Assembly: GCA_921293015.1 (NCBI GenBank)
Contig: OV121097.1
Location: 14,128,924-14,192,923, forward strand
Length of the DNA: 64,000 nt
Reading direction: 5' to 3'
From: Phorcus lineatus
Taxonomy: Eukaryota > Mollusca > Gastropoda > Trochida > Trochidae
Made by a program: the position numbers and the translations under genes. Shown here piece after piece: positions 47,262 through 58,906 of this stretch (the stretch's first letter is position 1; every line of letters starts with the position of its first letter). The notes below the pieces were generated by a model. That model did not search any database, was not told the origin of the DNA, and was given only the letters and a program-made list of their open reading frames with translations.

Positions 47262-47780
47262 GCCCAGTGATAACTACTCGAGACAGCTTTTTAGCATAAA
47301 CAATATTACCTTGTCCAATGATAACAACTCGAGGCAGCTTTTGAGCATGAACAATATTATCTCGTCCATTGATAACAACTCGAGGCAGCTTTTTAGCATA
47401 AACAATATTATCTCGTCTATTGATAACAACTCGAGGCAGCTTTCTAACGTAAACAATATTATCTCGTCCATTGATAACAACTCGAGGTAGCTTTTTAGCA
47501 TAAACAATATTATCTCGTCCATTGATAACAACTCGAGGCAGCTTTTTAGCATAAACAATATTATCTCGTCCATTGATAACAACTCGAGGCAGCTTTTTAG
47601 CATAAACAATATTATCTCGTCCATTGATAACAACTCGAGGCAGCTTTTTAGCATAAACAATATTATCTCGTCCATTGTTAACAACTCGAGGCAGCTTTTT
47701 AGCATAAACAATATTATTATCTCGTCCATTGATAACAACTCGAGGCAGCTTCTTAGCATAAACAATATTATCTCGACCAT
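47262..47780. repeat. 51-bp minisatellite, about 10 copies
   Basis: The unit contains CATTGATAACAACTCGAGGC, AGCTTTTTAGCATAAACAAT and ATTATCTCGTC. ATTGATAAC occurs at 47521 and 47572 (period 51). Each copy has a CTCGAG palindrome. One copy near 47713 has an extra ATT. Open frames on both strands (repeating SIDNNSRQLF and DEIILFMLKSCLELLS) result from a 17-codon period. Confidence 0.92.
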
Positions 47781-48081
47781 GAGAAACACATGTATAAGAA
47801 AGAGTGTCTCACAAAGGTCATAAGCAATCCCCAATTACTTATTTATTCACCTATAATGTAATATTTTTATACTGTGTTATTATCTTCACATTAAAGGGCA
47901 CGGACGCACACCTTTATTTTCCAAATTTAAAAGATGCACAGATAATCCATATCTCTCCACACTACTAACCATCCGCTGTCAAGGAGTTAACATTTAAGGT
48001 TATTTGAAAGATATGTGCGTTTTCAGGTCATGATTATATTTCTAAAAGACCAGGAAGTATAAAGTGCGAAATATATAGAGA

Positions 48082-48134
48082 TTATTACCCGAGGAAAATA
48101 TGTCATCACTTATGATTAACCATATGGGTAATAA
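48082..48134 (+). mobile_element. ATTACCC MITE, 53-bp remnant (copy C)
   Basis: TTATTACCCGAGGAAAATAT and GTCAT, then ATTAACCATATGGGTAATAA: both ends of the family joined with almost nothing between. This is an internal deletion down to the terminal repeats. Confidence 0.8.
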
Positions 48135-48239
48135 AAAGTAATCCTCAACAGAAGCCATTTCGACAAATTTGACTTACATTATTTTCGAAAATGTAACACA
48201 ATTCTTATACAGTTTATGAAATCGTGGACATTCCTCATA

Positions 48240-48665
48240 GAATATTTCAGTCTTTGTTCTGCGTAAGATCAAAGGGATACAGAATATGTTGCAAGGATCA
48301 AATTTGTCATACTTCATAAATTGTGTTATTTGATCGAGAAGAAGTTGTTGTTTCTGATAACTAACATCTCAATGCTTATCAATTCACCATAGTGACAAGA
48401 AACAGTTAAAGAGTCTAGATTTGTGATCGAAAACAGGACAATAGCGCGCCATTCACTTAAATGTAATCTGAAAACTCATTTATAGCAGCCCCAACGACAA
48501 ATATAGTTTGGTAATGCTTAGGCGGTCATGTAACTAAATAACATGTAAATGGGACGCAGATTTTCGATTTTTTAAAGTGTATATGGCCGTTTGTCATTTA
48601 CATTTGTATTACAAGAAAACATCATAATTTTGGCATTTAAAAGATAAAGATGCCAGTTTAGATAG
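48240..48665 (+). mobile_element. Diverged relative of the TTAA MITE, copy 4
   Basis: GTGATCGAAAACAGGACAAT, GCGCGCCATTCACTTAAATG and TAATCTGAAAACTCATTTAT match the central block of copy 1 at 18470-18540. It also shares AACATGTAAATGGGACGC with copy 3 (inverted) and GTTGTTTCTGATAACTAACA with a piece at 53065. The ends are unclear. Confidence 0.55.
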
Positions 48666-49600
48666 ACTTAACCAAGTCATATCATATTGTTGTACTTATC
48701 TAAGTAACATACAAAATTTATAGAAAAAATACTATATGTCATTTTAAGGTATTTATTCAAAAGCTTCTCCCGTCTCTATTCCATTCGTTTTCAACAATCA
48801 ATATTTCCACTTAACTCTATCGATTTTGACAACCAATAGCGATCTGCTGACTTAAGTTATAAATTATTGGTTTCAGGTCCATTGTTAGAATCTTATTTCA
48901 TTGCATTGGCAGAAAGCTCAAATCAGTGTCTATTTACTCATATGACCTAAAATAGACAATTTGAGAGCATTTACGTTCTCAGAATGTCTTCAACCATGAT
49001 CAGTGATAAGGTAATTCTTAAAAAGACTGTAGTACATGCTGTAAAGTGTTTCAGATTAAAGATTCATTGAGCAAATATCATAATGATCATTGCACGAAGA
49101 TATCATATTCATGTAACTATTGTGGCATAACAATAAACATACAAAATCACCTATAAATATACAATAAACGCTGCTATTGTAAGAAATGTATGAAGACTGA
49201 TATGATCAGAAACCATAAGTCATGAGGAAATTATAATGCTACCTCTGATATTAAACAGGGAAAGTTATCTGGAATTGTTTGCATTCCTCTAAAATTCATT
49301 CAGAAGGAGTCTGACTTTGTTAATCTATTATATGCATTGTTTGACGTCGTTTTAGATAAGGGGATATTCTCTCAAAACTGACTGTTGGTTTACCGGTACC
49401 TACTTGTGTATATATATAATTCTTATACGAATATTTATTGAGGAATATACATGTTGAGTGCTATTGACAGAAAATATGCGGTGTTGTGCTGGATTTAAAG
49501 ATTAGCTACATAAACTAATTACTCGACCAAAGGTAATATATTTTCACTGTTTTCTTTATTTCTTAAGTACTTACCTAAATATTACCTAACATTGTTTCAT
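48666..49600. other. Non-coding DNA
   Basis: Nothing recognisable. Confidence 0.5.
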
Positions 49601-49889
49601 GTGGATTTCATCAAGTTTCGTAATGCCTTCGACCTTAAAAGAGGAGAAAACTGTTTTATTGGAAAAGATTGAATACAGTAAAAAGTATAAAATGATAAAA
49701 GTATATTCTCGAACGTAAGTGACCCTTACATTCTGTAAAATCTAGCAGATTTCTTCACTGTTAATAATGGTGTACGACAGGGCAGAATACTGAGTCTGCT
49801 TCTGTTCATTATATGTTTTGACCTGCAGATGATCTTTATCAAAGTAATACCTGTGGCATATTTAGAAGATAAATGGTTGCGTTTGTAAA
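49601..49889 (+). pseudogene. LINE reverse transcriptase fragment
   Basis: VDFIKFRNAFD-like sequence near 49601 resembles motif A (DFxKAFD). FTVNNGVRQGRILSLLLFII at 49754 is a clear motif B block (NGVRQGxxLSPLLF). The YADD box is not found and the reading stops at 49887. A short relic of a LINE other than the two large ones. Confidence 0.65.
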
Positions 49890-50645
49890 ATTTCCGGGAT
49901 TCATTGTTATTCAACACACGCAAATTTAGTTTAAAACCGACGGCAAACGCAACTATTTATCGATATTGTAACATGACCGTTAGTTATTAGAAGTTTCAGA
50001 GAGAACTCTATTCTTGCGTACTTATTTTTGTGTGGAAAGGACTTTGCGACTGTTCTATTTCTGTAAGAGGTGAGATAAGGTCAAACTAATGCGAATTCCC
50101 GGCATTATTTACATTAAAAACATCGTTGTGATATAAGCAAGAGTGGCACTCGAAACAGCGAGACCTTACAACAAACTTGTTTAATTCGAGACTAAAATCA
50201 ACAGTTATAAAGCTCCTAGAAAAATATCGTAAAACCCCGAGTACAAAAGTCTTGAACTAGCCCACGACCATTGTGACAGCGACTCAAACATTGTGACGTC
50301 AAAACGAATGGCCTTTGTGACGTCAAACCATGGGAACGGCATTCGAAAGAAGGCGGCCGCATGAAACTTTGCGGCAAACATGGACTAAGTAAGCCAGTTG
50401 AAAATATGTTCGTTTTTCAAAAATAAATCATAGTAAAGTGTATTTGTGATATCTACCGGTAGCCACATTAAAAAAAAAGGACAAAGACAACTGTCAAATC
50501 GGAGTAAGGCGCGAATTTTCTAAGAAACTAGAAAATTATAACTTGAGTCGGGCCGGCACGAGTGAACATGTTGTATCAATTCGCGGTGATTCGCCTTTGC
50601 TAATTTGCGGGTATTCATTGTCATTCAACATAGGGTAATTTTTTC
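49890..50645. repeat. Direct repeat pair flanking a 0.7-kb segment
   Basis: GGGATTCATTGTTATTCAAC near 49896 and GGGTATTCATTGTCATTCAA near 50608 are diverged direct copies about 710 bp apart. The enclosed segment holds two TGACGTCA sites (50294 and 50328) and a GC-rich patch with GCGGCCGC. No gene is seen. Confidence 0.45.
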
Positions 50646-50941
50646 GAATCGACCAATCAGAATCGAGGATACAACGAAGTCATGTTACAATTGTGAATGA
50701 ATGAATAGGAATCTTCAGAACGTCAGTGTTTGCTGCTGATGCAGTCTTAAAAGATAAAATTTTCAGAGGAAATTAGACATTCTTTTGTAACAAGTGGCGT
50801 ATAGCATAAGCATAGATTAGTCAAATGTGCTTGTTTTTCGAAATGACTCAAGATATATGAAAAGTAGTTTTGCTAAAAATAAGTAGCTGTTTAAGTAACA
50901 CCAATTATAAGTATTTGGGAATTGTAATGTCATATCGCTCA

Positions 50942-51280
50942 TTATTACCCATATGGTTCATCAAAAGTGGCGACATATTTTCAATATGAGCACATGTGCA
51001 CATATCACTTTTTCCTAGCAACGATTGTTTCAGCGTGAGTAACCGTATTTCGTCGTCTGTGACGTCATTAAACCATTGTTCATGACGTCATTGTAGAATA
51101 TTTCCATGCGTTTTACATTGAAAAGAATTGGTAATAAAGAAATTATTACACTGGGAATTATGCCGTATGACTTTTACGTAACTCGTGCGAATTTGTGGTG
51201 AACCCTCGCTCTCACTCGAGTAATAAAAAAATTCACACTCGTTTCGTAAAAGTCATACGACACAGTTCCTCGGGTAATAA
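50942..51280 (-). mobile_element. ATTACCC MITE, copy B (339 bp)
   Basis: The reverse of copy A: it starts TTATTACCCATATGGTTCAT and ends CGTAAAAGTCATACGACACA followed by GGGTAATAA. It keeps both TGACGTCA sites (51060 and 51083) and the hairpin with a CTCGCTCTCACTCGAG tip. It matches copy A along its length. Confidence 0.87.
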
Positions 51281-51448
51281 TCTCTATTTATGGTATAAAA
51301 CCTTGTCTGAAAACTTTACAAATGTGCATGTTTTCCTGTGTTTCAATTTAAAAAAACCCAACCAGGTATTTCATTATTTATGCTTAAAGTATATTTGTAA
51401 GTATATATTGTCTATGCTGGATGTGAAATTTGCGGGCTACTCTTACAG

Positions 51449-51559
51449 AACATGTATTGGAAAGGTTCACATGCTGATGGAGCTGTCTCTGTGGGAACAG
51501 AATGCAAATTTAATCAAGCCCGCATAGTCGAAAGAAATGCCTCTTGGATCGTATCTTAA
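51449..51559 (+). CDS. Possible orphan terminal exon, unknown
   Basis: CTACTCTTACAG is a fair splice acceptor and is followed by NMYWKGSHADGAVSVGTECK, then FNQARIVERNASWIVS and TAA. The residue mix (W, C, G, N, no low complexity) looks protein-like, but I do not recognise a family. It lies between a MITE and the 15-bp array. Chance is a real alternative for 36 codons. Confidence 0.22.
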   Translation, partial: NMYWKGSHADGAVSVGTECKFNQARIVERNASWIVS

Positions 51560-51629
51560 ACTTTCCGAAACCACTAAAAGTTTACATCACATACACAAAT
51601 CATTCAGTTGCATATTTTGAAAATTAATT

Positions 51630-52436
51630 ATTCATATATCATCTATACATATATCATCTATACATATATCATCTATACATATATCATCTATACTATACAT
51701 ATATCATCTATACATATATCATCTATACATATATCAACTATACATATATCAACTATACATATATCATCTATACATATATCAACTATACATATATCAACTA
51801 TACATATATCATCTATACATATATCATCTATACATATATCAACTATACATATATCATCTATACATATATCATCTATACATATATCATCTATACATATATC
51901 AACTATACATATATCAACTATACATATATCATCTATACATATATCATCTATACATATATCAACTATACATATATCATCTATACATATATCATCTATACAT
52001 ATATCAACTATACATATATCATCTATACATATATCATCTATACATATATCAACTATACATATATCAACTATACATATATCATCTATACATATATCATCTA
52101 TACATATATCATCTATACTATACATATATCATCTATACATGACCATCTATACATATATCAACTATACATACATCAACTATACATATATCACCTATACTAT
52201 ACATATATCAACTATACATATATCATCTATACATATATCATCTATACATATATCAACTATACATATATCATCTATACATATATCAACTATACATATATCA
52301 TCTATACTATACATATATCAACTATACATATATCAACTATACATATATCATCTATACATATATCAACTATACATATATCAACTATACATATATCATCTAT
52401 ACATATATCAACTATAAATATATCAACTATACATAT
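51630..52436. repeat. 15-bp minisatellite, about 53 copies
   Basis: The unit is CATATATCATCTATA, with a common variant CATATATCAACTATA. A 5-bp insertion (CTATACTATACAT) occurs several times. The two variants alternate in a patterned order (often two T-type, then one or two A-type), suggesting amplification of blocks. Open frames on both strands (repeating HISSI/HISTI and CIDDI/CIVDI) follow from the 5-codon period. Confidence 0.95.
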
Positions 52437-54397
52437 ACACAGAACTTAAACGTGACTCGTTCAAACCGAAGAACCGGGTAATTATCTTAAATTTTTAAAA
52501 AAACCCTTTCAAAAGAAAAATAAGTTTTTATGAAAGTAATTTTCCTTTCATCATATTTCATCAAATGACAAACTCAAAAATCTGGATCGATAACCAACCA
52601 TTTCGTAGAAACGTGGTCACGGGAAGTAATGATATCACATTTTACATTCGTGCTTCGAAATTTCTGAAGGTAACTTAGGTCAAATATCGTTACCTGAGTA
52701 ACGCTTCGATGTGCATAGCGTAACGGAAATTACCGAATTGGTCCGAAAATTTGTAAGATCGCTGCGCCCATGCAGCCCTTGATGGCCTATCACCATGAAC
52801 AGAAACAATCTTTTACCATGGCGAAATTGTCATACCACAACTTTCTGTACTGTTGTGGAAATATATATATGCTTTGCAGATATCAACTTTAATACAGAGA
52901 CAGAATATGGGGGGTGGGGGTGGAATCTAGGGAGCTAATCAATGATTTGATTTAAGTATTGGGGTATAAGGTAATACAGGTGTAAAAGGGACACAGTGAA
53001 TGTTGTTTGGGTCAAATATGAAAAACGTCATGAATGATCTAATTTCATCGACAAGAATTGGTTGTTTCTGCAAATTAACATCTCAACGCCAGTCAATTAG
53101 CATAGAGACAAAAACCTTTTCGATTTGACTAACAAAGCCGTTATAAATATTCAACTATTCAACGACGATTGGCAGTGAATATTGATCAACGTATGTCCTC
53201 CAATAACCTCAGTATCATGTTCGTCATTTGGTAATTTCAACAAAGTGTGTCATGAAGTTCCTTAATTGTCATAATGTCATAAAGTTTTTAAAGAAGTTAT
53301 GTCAAATTCTAAACGACAACATACAAACGTGTTCGTTTGATTCAATTGATTTCAACTGGTGTACATCATCAAAAACACATTGCAAGTAAGTAATTGAATA
53401 TGGAGATACAAGATTTGAGGTTAGATGGTGGTCATTAATATTTGATGACTCGTGGGGATTTGGTTATTTATGGTCTTCTGTATTCTGTTAAAATCAGTCA
53501 CCATTCCAGTAACAGTCGACAGAGCTTGCCTGTTACTTACGTGTATGTCTATTGATTATTAGTCGACTGCGCACTGCTCATGGACATTTGTTAAGAGAAT
53601 CATGGTTTTTAAATGATGCTAAGCTTTTCTTCAAGAACATATCAGTTTCTACGATCAACCTATCCTTTAATCGCTTCGCCGATTTCCGTTGAATTGAATT
53701 GTAGGGTCTTTATAGTCTACATTGATTCTTCTGTAACCAAGAGGCAAGCGTTGACATTCAAAGACTAGACTCTCATTTAAATAGAGGAGGTGTCATCATC
53801 TGGTGAACATACCATTCATAGGACAGACCTGCAAAAAGGAGTTATCTTCATCCTCGACGACCATAACTTACAGTGAGTAAGAAGGTGGCTTCACTAACTG
53901 ACCACATCAAGTTTACAGATTCTTTGCATTCAATGCATTGATAATATCTTTTTTTCCTGAACCGGACTATTATTTACAGAGAGTTGTGTTTACCTTAAAT
54001 CAGGCTATAGTTTACAACGATTTGAAATGGAGACGCTAGCTTAAGATCAGATCCTCGTTACAGTGAATTGGAAAAAGATGTCTTCTTCATATTGGTCCAT
54101 CATTAACAATGACTTGAAAAGGCAGTTTTACGACTGCATCATTGCCATAATACTGACCTCATAATCTGATTAAGTGACCAAGACGGTTACCTTTTTCAGA
54201 CCAAGTTTGTACCTTTTTCATATGAAGTGATTTTAAAAATCAATGTTAACTGCCGGCTTGGACTAGTATCTCAGTGTTTTGAAAAGAAATGTAATGTTGA
54301 GGATAATGTCAAATCAAAATCAGCTGGAACCTCAGAAACATTATCCTGTAGAATAAATGTCGTTTCTTGAACACGCTGTCATTTTCATTGAGATAAA
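52437..54397. other. Non-coding DNA upstream of lectin gene 2
   Basis: 52985-53110 shares GGTTGTTTCTGCAAATTAAC and ATCTCAACGCCAGTCAATTA with MITE copy 4, a relic of that family. Near 53776-53880 a TTTAAATAG box precedes a stretch ending in a good donor (TTACA/GTGAGTAAG), which could be a 5' UTR exon of lectin gene 2; this is conjecture. Confidence 0.35.
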
Positions 54398-54697
54398 ATG
54401 AAGTGGCTTTCACTGAATGAAGTCTTCACCCTCAGTTGGCTTTTCACTGTCATCAACGCCTGCAGGGACTTGTACACGGAAAATAAGAAACTCGACGGTT
54501 TCAACTTCCGGGACTTTGCAGGAAGCAGTTTGTACTCATGCGCGGCTGAATGTGCCTCATATCCTGTGTGCAGATCCTTCAACTTTCTGAAGTCGGGAAA
54601 GATTTGTCAGCTGAACTATGACAAACATACAACTGCCGCTACCCGTAACCATGACGATAGAGACTCGTGGTATAGGCTAATCAGCAACTGGGAGAAT
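54398..54697 (+). CDS. Lectin gene 2 exon 1: signal peptide and PAN
   Basis: MKWLSLNEVFTLSWLFTVIN followed by A is a classical signal peptide, with cleavage likely before CRDLY. Residues 22-100 form a PAN/apple domain: Cys 22, 48, 52, 58 and 70, with LYSCAAECASYPVCRSFNFL and the characteristic SWYRLI closing strand. The donor GAGAAT/GTGAGT is phase 0. The start is the only ATG before the signal sequence. Apple domains in lectins usually serve protein or carbohydrate contacts. Confidence 0.88.
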
Positions 54698-54878
54698 GTG
54701 AGTTGAATAAACGTTTAGTTTGGAACCTCATATCTGATAGACGTTAATACTTATATTGCTAAAGTGTGTCTGGATGGGCTGTTATGTAGTAGTCTAAATT
54801 AATTGATAACCATGTTGAAATAACATAAGTCATTTGAGCAATGCCTTCACCTTGCTAACGTGAAGTTTATTCTCCCAG

Positions 54879-54954
54879 ATATCACCCTGTACACGTGCCA
54901 GCTGCAGCTCAAGACAGAAGTGTTCAGTTCTAAGGAATGGACAAACTGTGTGTG
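54879..54954 (+). CDS. Lectin gene 2 exon 2: Cys-rich linker
   Basis: Acceptor TATTCTCCCAG, donor GTGTG/GTAGGT. Twenty-five codons, ISPCTRASCSSRQKCSVLRN then GQTVC, with four Cys. This looks like the first two thirds of an EGF-like module or a short disulphide linker. It is entered in phase 0 and left in phase 1, which sets up the lectin exon. Confidence 0.78.
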
Positions 54955-56502
54955 GTAGGTATTTCAATTACACGTATCGGTACCGTTCTAGCTTATATCA
55001 CTTGTCTTCAAAGGAACAGTGGCACTTTTTTTTAAAAATGTATTTTCCCCAATAAATATTTGTTTAGACCAAATCTATTATCCCATTTCGACATTCAGTA
55101 GTTTTTAAGGAAATAATCAAGTATCAATCGAAAATCACTTTGTGTGAATGCCTTTGAAGGTAGGGAAGTGGATTCAAATAGCTAAACGGATCTTTGGACG
55201 TTCGTTTTAGAACTGCCACGTTCATCAAAAGAGTGCTACTACCTCTTTAAATGATCAACTTTTAATTACACATAACCAATTCAGACACCCGGTTCTTATT
55301 CCTCAGGTACATGTCTTGAAATCTAAGATGACGTTGAATTGAAAAGAAAGAAAACTTTTTCTCATGTTAACAAACCTTTTCCTATAAATCGCCGGTACAT
55401 GAGCTCGCTGACTCTCGCGAAAAACCACTTACTGAATCCGTGTTTAAACGTTTTATTACAGCACAAATACTGAATACGGTTGCGAAGAACTATACTTATG
55501 TTTACGTGTTCTTTTACAGTAAAATTACTGAATGAAGTTAAAAAGTACTGAATCCATGTTTAAACGTGGAATATTGGAAACGATTGAGAAGTACCATGTC
55601 CATGGTTCCTTTACTATTACAGCATATATACTGAATACGGTTGCGAAGAACTATACCTATGTTTACATATTCTTTAACAGTTTAATTACTGAATGAGGTT
55701 AAGAAGTACTATATCCATACTTACACTTTCTATTACAGCTTAAAATACTTAATAAGGTTGAGAAGTACTATATCCATTTTTACACGGAGTCTTCCGATTA
55801 TTGCATCAATATTGGATACGACTTAGCTCTACTATATCCGTGTTAACACGTTATTAACAGAATAAGTGGCGTAGTCTATATTTTTAAAAATAGTATGTAC
55901 AAGGTTAAAGATGTCACCAGTCCATGGTTTGGGATTAAATGGTGAAAAGATAATTGACGGACGTCGGACGATATGCTCTACAAAAATTTCAGGCTACAGG
56001 TAGATGAGCCTAAATATTTGGATGGCATCCCGAAGCTTTATAAACGCGTTTAATACGTTTTGAAGATTTTGGGCATGATGTGTGAGTCAGTGGTGAAATA
56101 TATTAATCTTTTAAGGACGCCGAATTTCCTACATAACATATAACATTTATATGGCTGGGTTTAAAAAAAATGATCATTGAAAACAAGAAAATATCACAAA
56201 TTTGACATTTTAGAGATAAAGATGCATGTTATGGGGAAAATTTTGAACGTAACTCAGGTAATATGATATTTTTTAACCACATAAAAAATCATCAAACATA
56301 CTCTGTGTCACTTAAAGTACTCATTAGTTGAAAAATTGGGCAGCGTATGTAATGTAGCGTGAGTAATGCGGCAAAAAGCAGACAAACGAAATGATCAACC
56401 GATAACTAAATTGACAAGTTCTGTCACAGAAAATATTCTTCAGAACGTACGTATGAAAGTGAGCAGCGTATGTAATATTTAAGTTTATACGCCCCGTTAC
56501 AG
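54955..56502. other. Intron 2 of lectin gene 2, with a tandem repeat
   Basis: Intronic. Between about 55430 and 55850 it holds an irregular tandem repeat (described separately). Near 55950-56015 there is a relic of the long foldback family of 18.2 kb (GACGGACGTCGGAC, then AGATGAGCCTAAA). Confidence 0.6.
55425..55860. repeat. Irregular 60-bp tandem repeat in intron
   Basis: Repeating blocks of TACTGAATACGGTTGCGAAG plus AACTATACTTATGTTTAC, each preceded by a pyrimidine tract and CAG or CAGT (TTTTATTACAG, TTCTTTTACAG, TACTATTACAG, TTCTATTACAG). About six copies, some shortened. Each copy ends in something close to a splice acceptor. Confidence 0.7.
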
Positions 56503-56733
56503 AAGACGTATTGAAGAATGTGGCAGTTGGTAAAACAGCCCGAGCCAGCAGTGTTTGGTCTGGTTCCCCTTCCCCGAACGTAGTTATAGATGGGAACAAG
56601 GAACGATACTGGAACCGTGCCAAATCTTGCTTCGCTGTTGACAACCCTGACCCTGACCCCTGGTGGCAGGTTGATCTCCATGGCAACTACATCGTGTTTG
56701 AGGTCGCCATTACTACTAGGTCGGATTGCTGTC
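56503..56733 (+). CDS. Lectin gene 2 exon 3: F-type lectin, first half
   Basis: Acceptor CCCCGTTACAG, donor TGTC/GTAAGT, phase 1 at both ends. It encodes NVAVGKTARASSVWSGS, VIDGNKERYWN, SCFAVDNPDPDPWWQVDLHG and VAITTRSDCC. The order NxAxGKxAxxSS, DGN, PWWQVDL, RxDCC is the F-type lectin signature. The usual fucose-contact His in the SCTHT segment appears as Ala (SCFAV), so affinity may differ. Confidence 0.9.
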
Positions 56734-58906
56734 GTAAGTAGATATTTTTGACGTGTCATACCACACCTTTGACCTTACTGCTGTAGTTACTTTCAATGTA
56801 CAAGTTTATAAGCTAATTATACCCGACTTCCGGTATCGTTGCTAGATGTTTATTTGTGTAAAGTGATGGCCGATACACCTACAATGTTTATACACCTGCT
56901 TTAACCACTATGAAGTCTGATTATATATGGAACTAACCCGTTTTTTAAAATTTATTTCCTCAAATTAACAATAGTTTATGCTAAATGTATAATCTTCAGA
57001 TTGTAAAACATCTTTTTTCTCAACCCGGTCATCTGACGTCGTTATAGAAATTTAGTCACATGCGACTTAAAGAAAGTTAGGCCCTTTACATGAGGTGCTC
57101 AAATGAGGCGACTTAATCATGACTTTTTTTTACCTTTTTATGATTGGTGGACGAATTCAGCATTTTGGTACCCATAAATTGGAGGAAATTGGTTTTTCTG
57201 AAAGTTATCAAGGCAAGCCCTTTTAAAAGATCTTAAATCTCTACATGTAACTGTCCCCCGGATTGAAGTTTGGAGTTTTTTGTTTGTTTGTTTTGGGTTC
57301 GTTTTTTAGGGAGGGGCATGGCAGGTGATTTGACTTTTTTCTTCGGGAGGATTTCTCATTGTCTTGGCAATTGGCAACAATTCTTTTCGCTTTCGTGACA
57401 ACACTCTACATGTATATACTTTCCCTTTGTAGACATAAGCATATATCACCCATATGGGAAGATGGACACAGGATAATATTTTTCCTGTAAGTCACACGGG
57501 AGTTACACATTTTCTTAGCATTTGATTGGTTGTTGTTAACCAATGGAAAAAACGTAGTGCCGGGACTATTTCATTCATCTTTCAAGCTGGTCCCGACTGG
57601 TAATTTGTTCACCCTTAGAATATATTTTAACAATGTTTATTTATTCCATATAGTTGCAAGTCCTCATTTCTAAGATGTGCCGCCACAAACAACGTGAAAT
57701 ATGCCTGCCCCATTGAACATGAGCATAGAAATAAGCGATCACTGAATTAGTTCGTCAACACGTTAAGCTAACAGTCGAGCAGAAGCGCCTGGTTCCGTTC
57801 TATCGTAATGACGTCATAGACACGAGCGGCTATGACGTCACAGTGTCATCAGTTACGTCACAAGTTCTGCCGTCTTGTAGTATTACTATAGGGCGTCGCG
57901 ACGCCGATCTCTTCAAATTAAAACAAAAACTGTTAAATGTAATTAGTTTGAATGACGGTTATGAAAACAGGATTAAAAATTCAACAACAACTACATTTAG
58001 CTTTTATTTTGATACTTTTTCACAAGTTACAATTTAGCCGTGCGTAGTTAAGTGTCAAGCAAAACCACAGCACACGCGTATGAATTTGGAAATTCGCAAC
58101 CCTAATCCTTTATAGAGGAACGATTATTTCTATCATATTCGAGTTTTAATTTTTTTTAAAACATATAGGTAATATAAACAGTAACCAACTCGTGACAGGA
58201 ATGACAGATTATCTTTCCCTCGTTATATTAATTGTTTAATTCTCTCGCTAAGGCTCGAGAATTACGAAATTAATATAACTCGGGAAAGATAATCTGTCAT
58301 TCCCCGTCACTCGTAAGTTATTGTCTATATATGCAAGGTGTGAACAAAATATCCAAATCAACAAAATAAGCCTTGCTACTATATTGTAGAATTTGTTTGA
58401 TACATTGTAGTGTCGTCTTGTTCGCGCACCTATAGACTTATCCATACGTTTTGTCAAGGGATGAACTTGAATCATGATAGTCTTCTCTTAACAATGTTGA
58501 ATAAGTTCACCCCTATGATGAGTGCATGACATCACAATATCAGACTCTAAGACTCAACGATTCATATGTAGGAATATTGAGATTTGAACCTCGGAAAGTG
58601 TTACATATATTTCGACAAGGTAACAATATCAGATGGAAGGGTTGTTACAGTTGAGGTATACTAAATTCTTTGGTTGTGTGATTCTAGCTACTGCCTTGCC
58701 ATTTCATCGGTTACCATTTTCGTGTGAAGCTGGTGTCATCGTTGTTAGCCAAGGTTTCATATTACAGCATTTGCTACTTTGCGCTCTTTGAAGATGAGAG
58801 CTCATGTTGAAATCATGTTCACACCAGTCAGATACTATTTTTTTTAGAAAGAACTAATCAATATCAACTAAGTGAATTCTACCCTAATTGTTATGTTCTG
58901 TTATAG
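56734..58906. other. Intron 3 of lectin gene 2
   Basis: Intronic. It holds two TGACGTCA sites (57809 and 57833) and a long hairpin (58192-58310), probably one MITE beginning near 57430 (CACCCATATGGGAAGATGG). No exon-like sequence is seen. Confidence 0.55.
57430..58318. mobile_element. Probable MITE with CRE pair and hairpin
   Basis: The right part is a strong hairpin: GTGACAGGAATGACAGATTA and TCTTTCCCTCGTTATATTAA (58192) against TTAATATAACTCGGGAAAGA and TAATCTGTCATTCCCCGTCAC (to 58310), with a TCTCTCGCTAAGGCTCGAGA tip. Upstream are TGACGTCA at 57809 and 57833. The left border is a guess. Confidence 0.5.

Noticed and set aside
47262-47780. Possible CRISPR-like regular array
   Set aside because: The repeats are directly adjacent with no unique spacers, and the genome is eukaryotic; it is an ordinary minisatellite.
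51608-52417. A 269-codon open frame of His-Ile-Ser-Ser-Ile repeats
   Set aside because: It is the 15-bp array; no start context, splice sites or flanking domain.
58560-58600. A B-box-like GATTTGAACCTCGG
   Set aside because: No matching A box at tRNA distance; probably chance.
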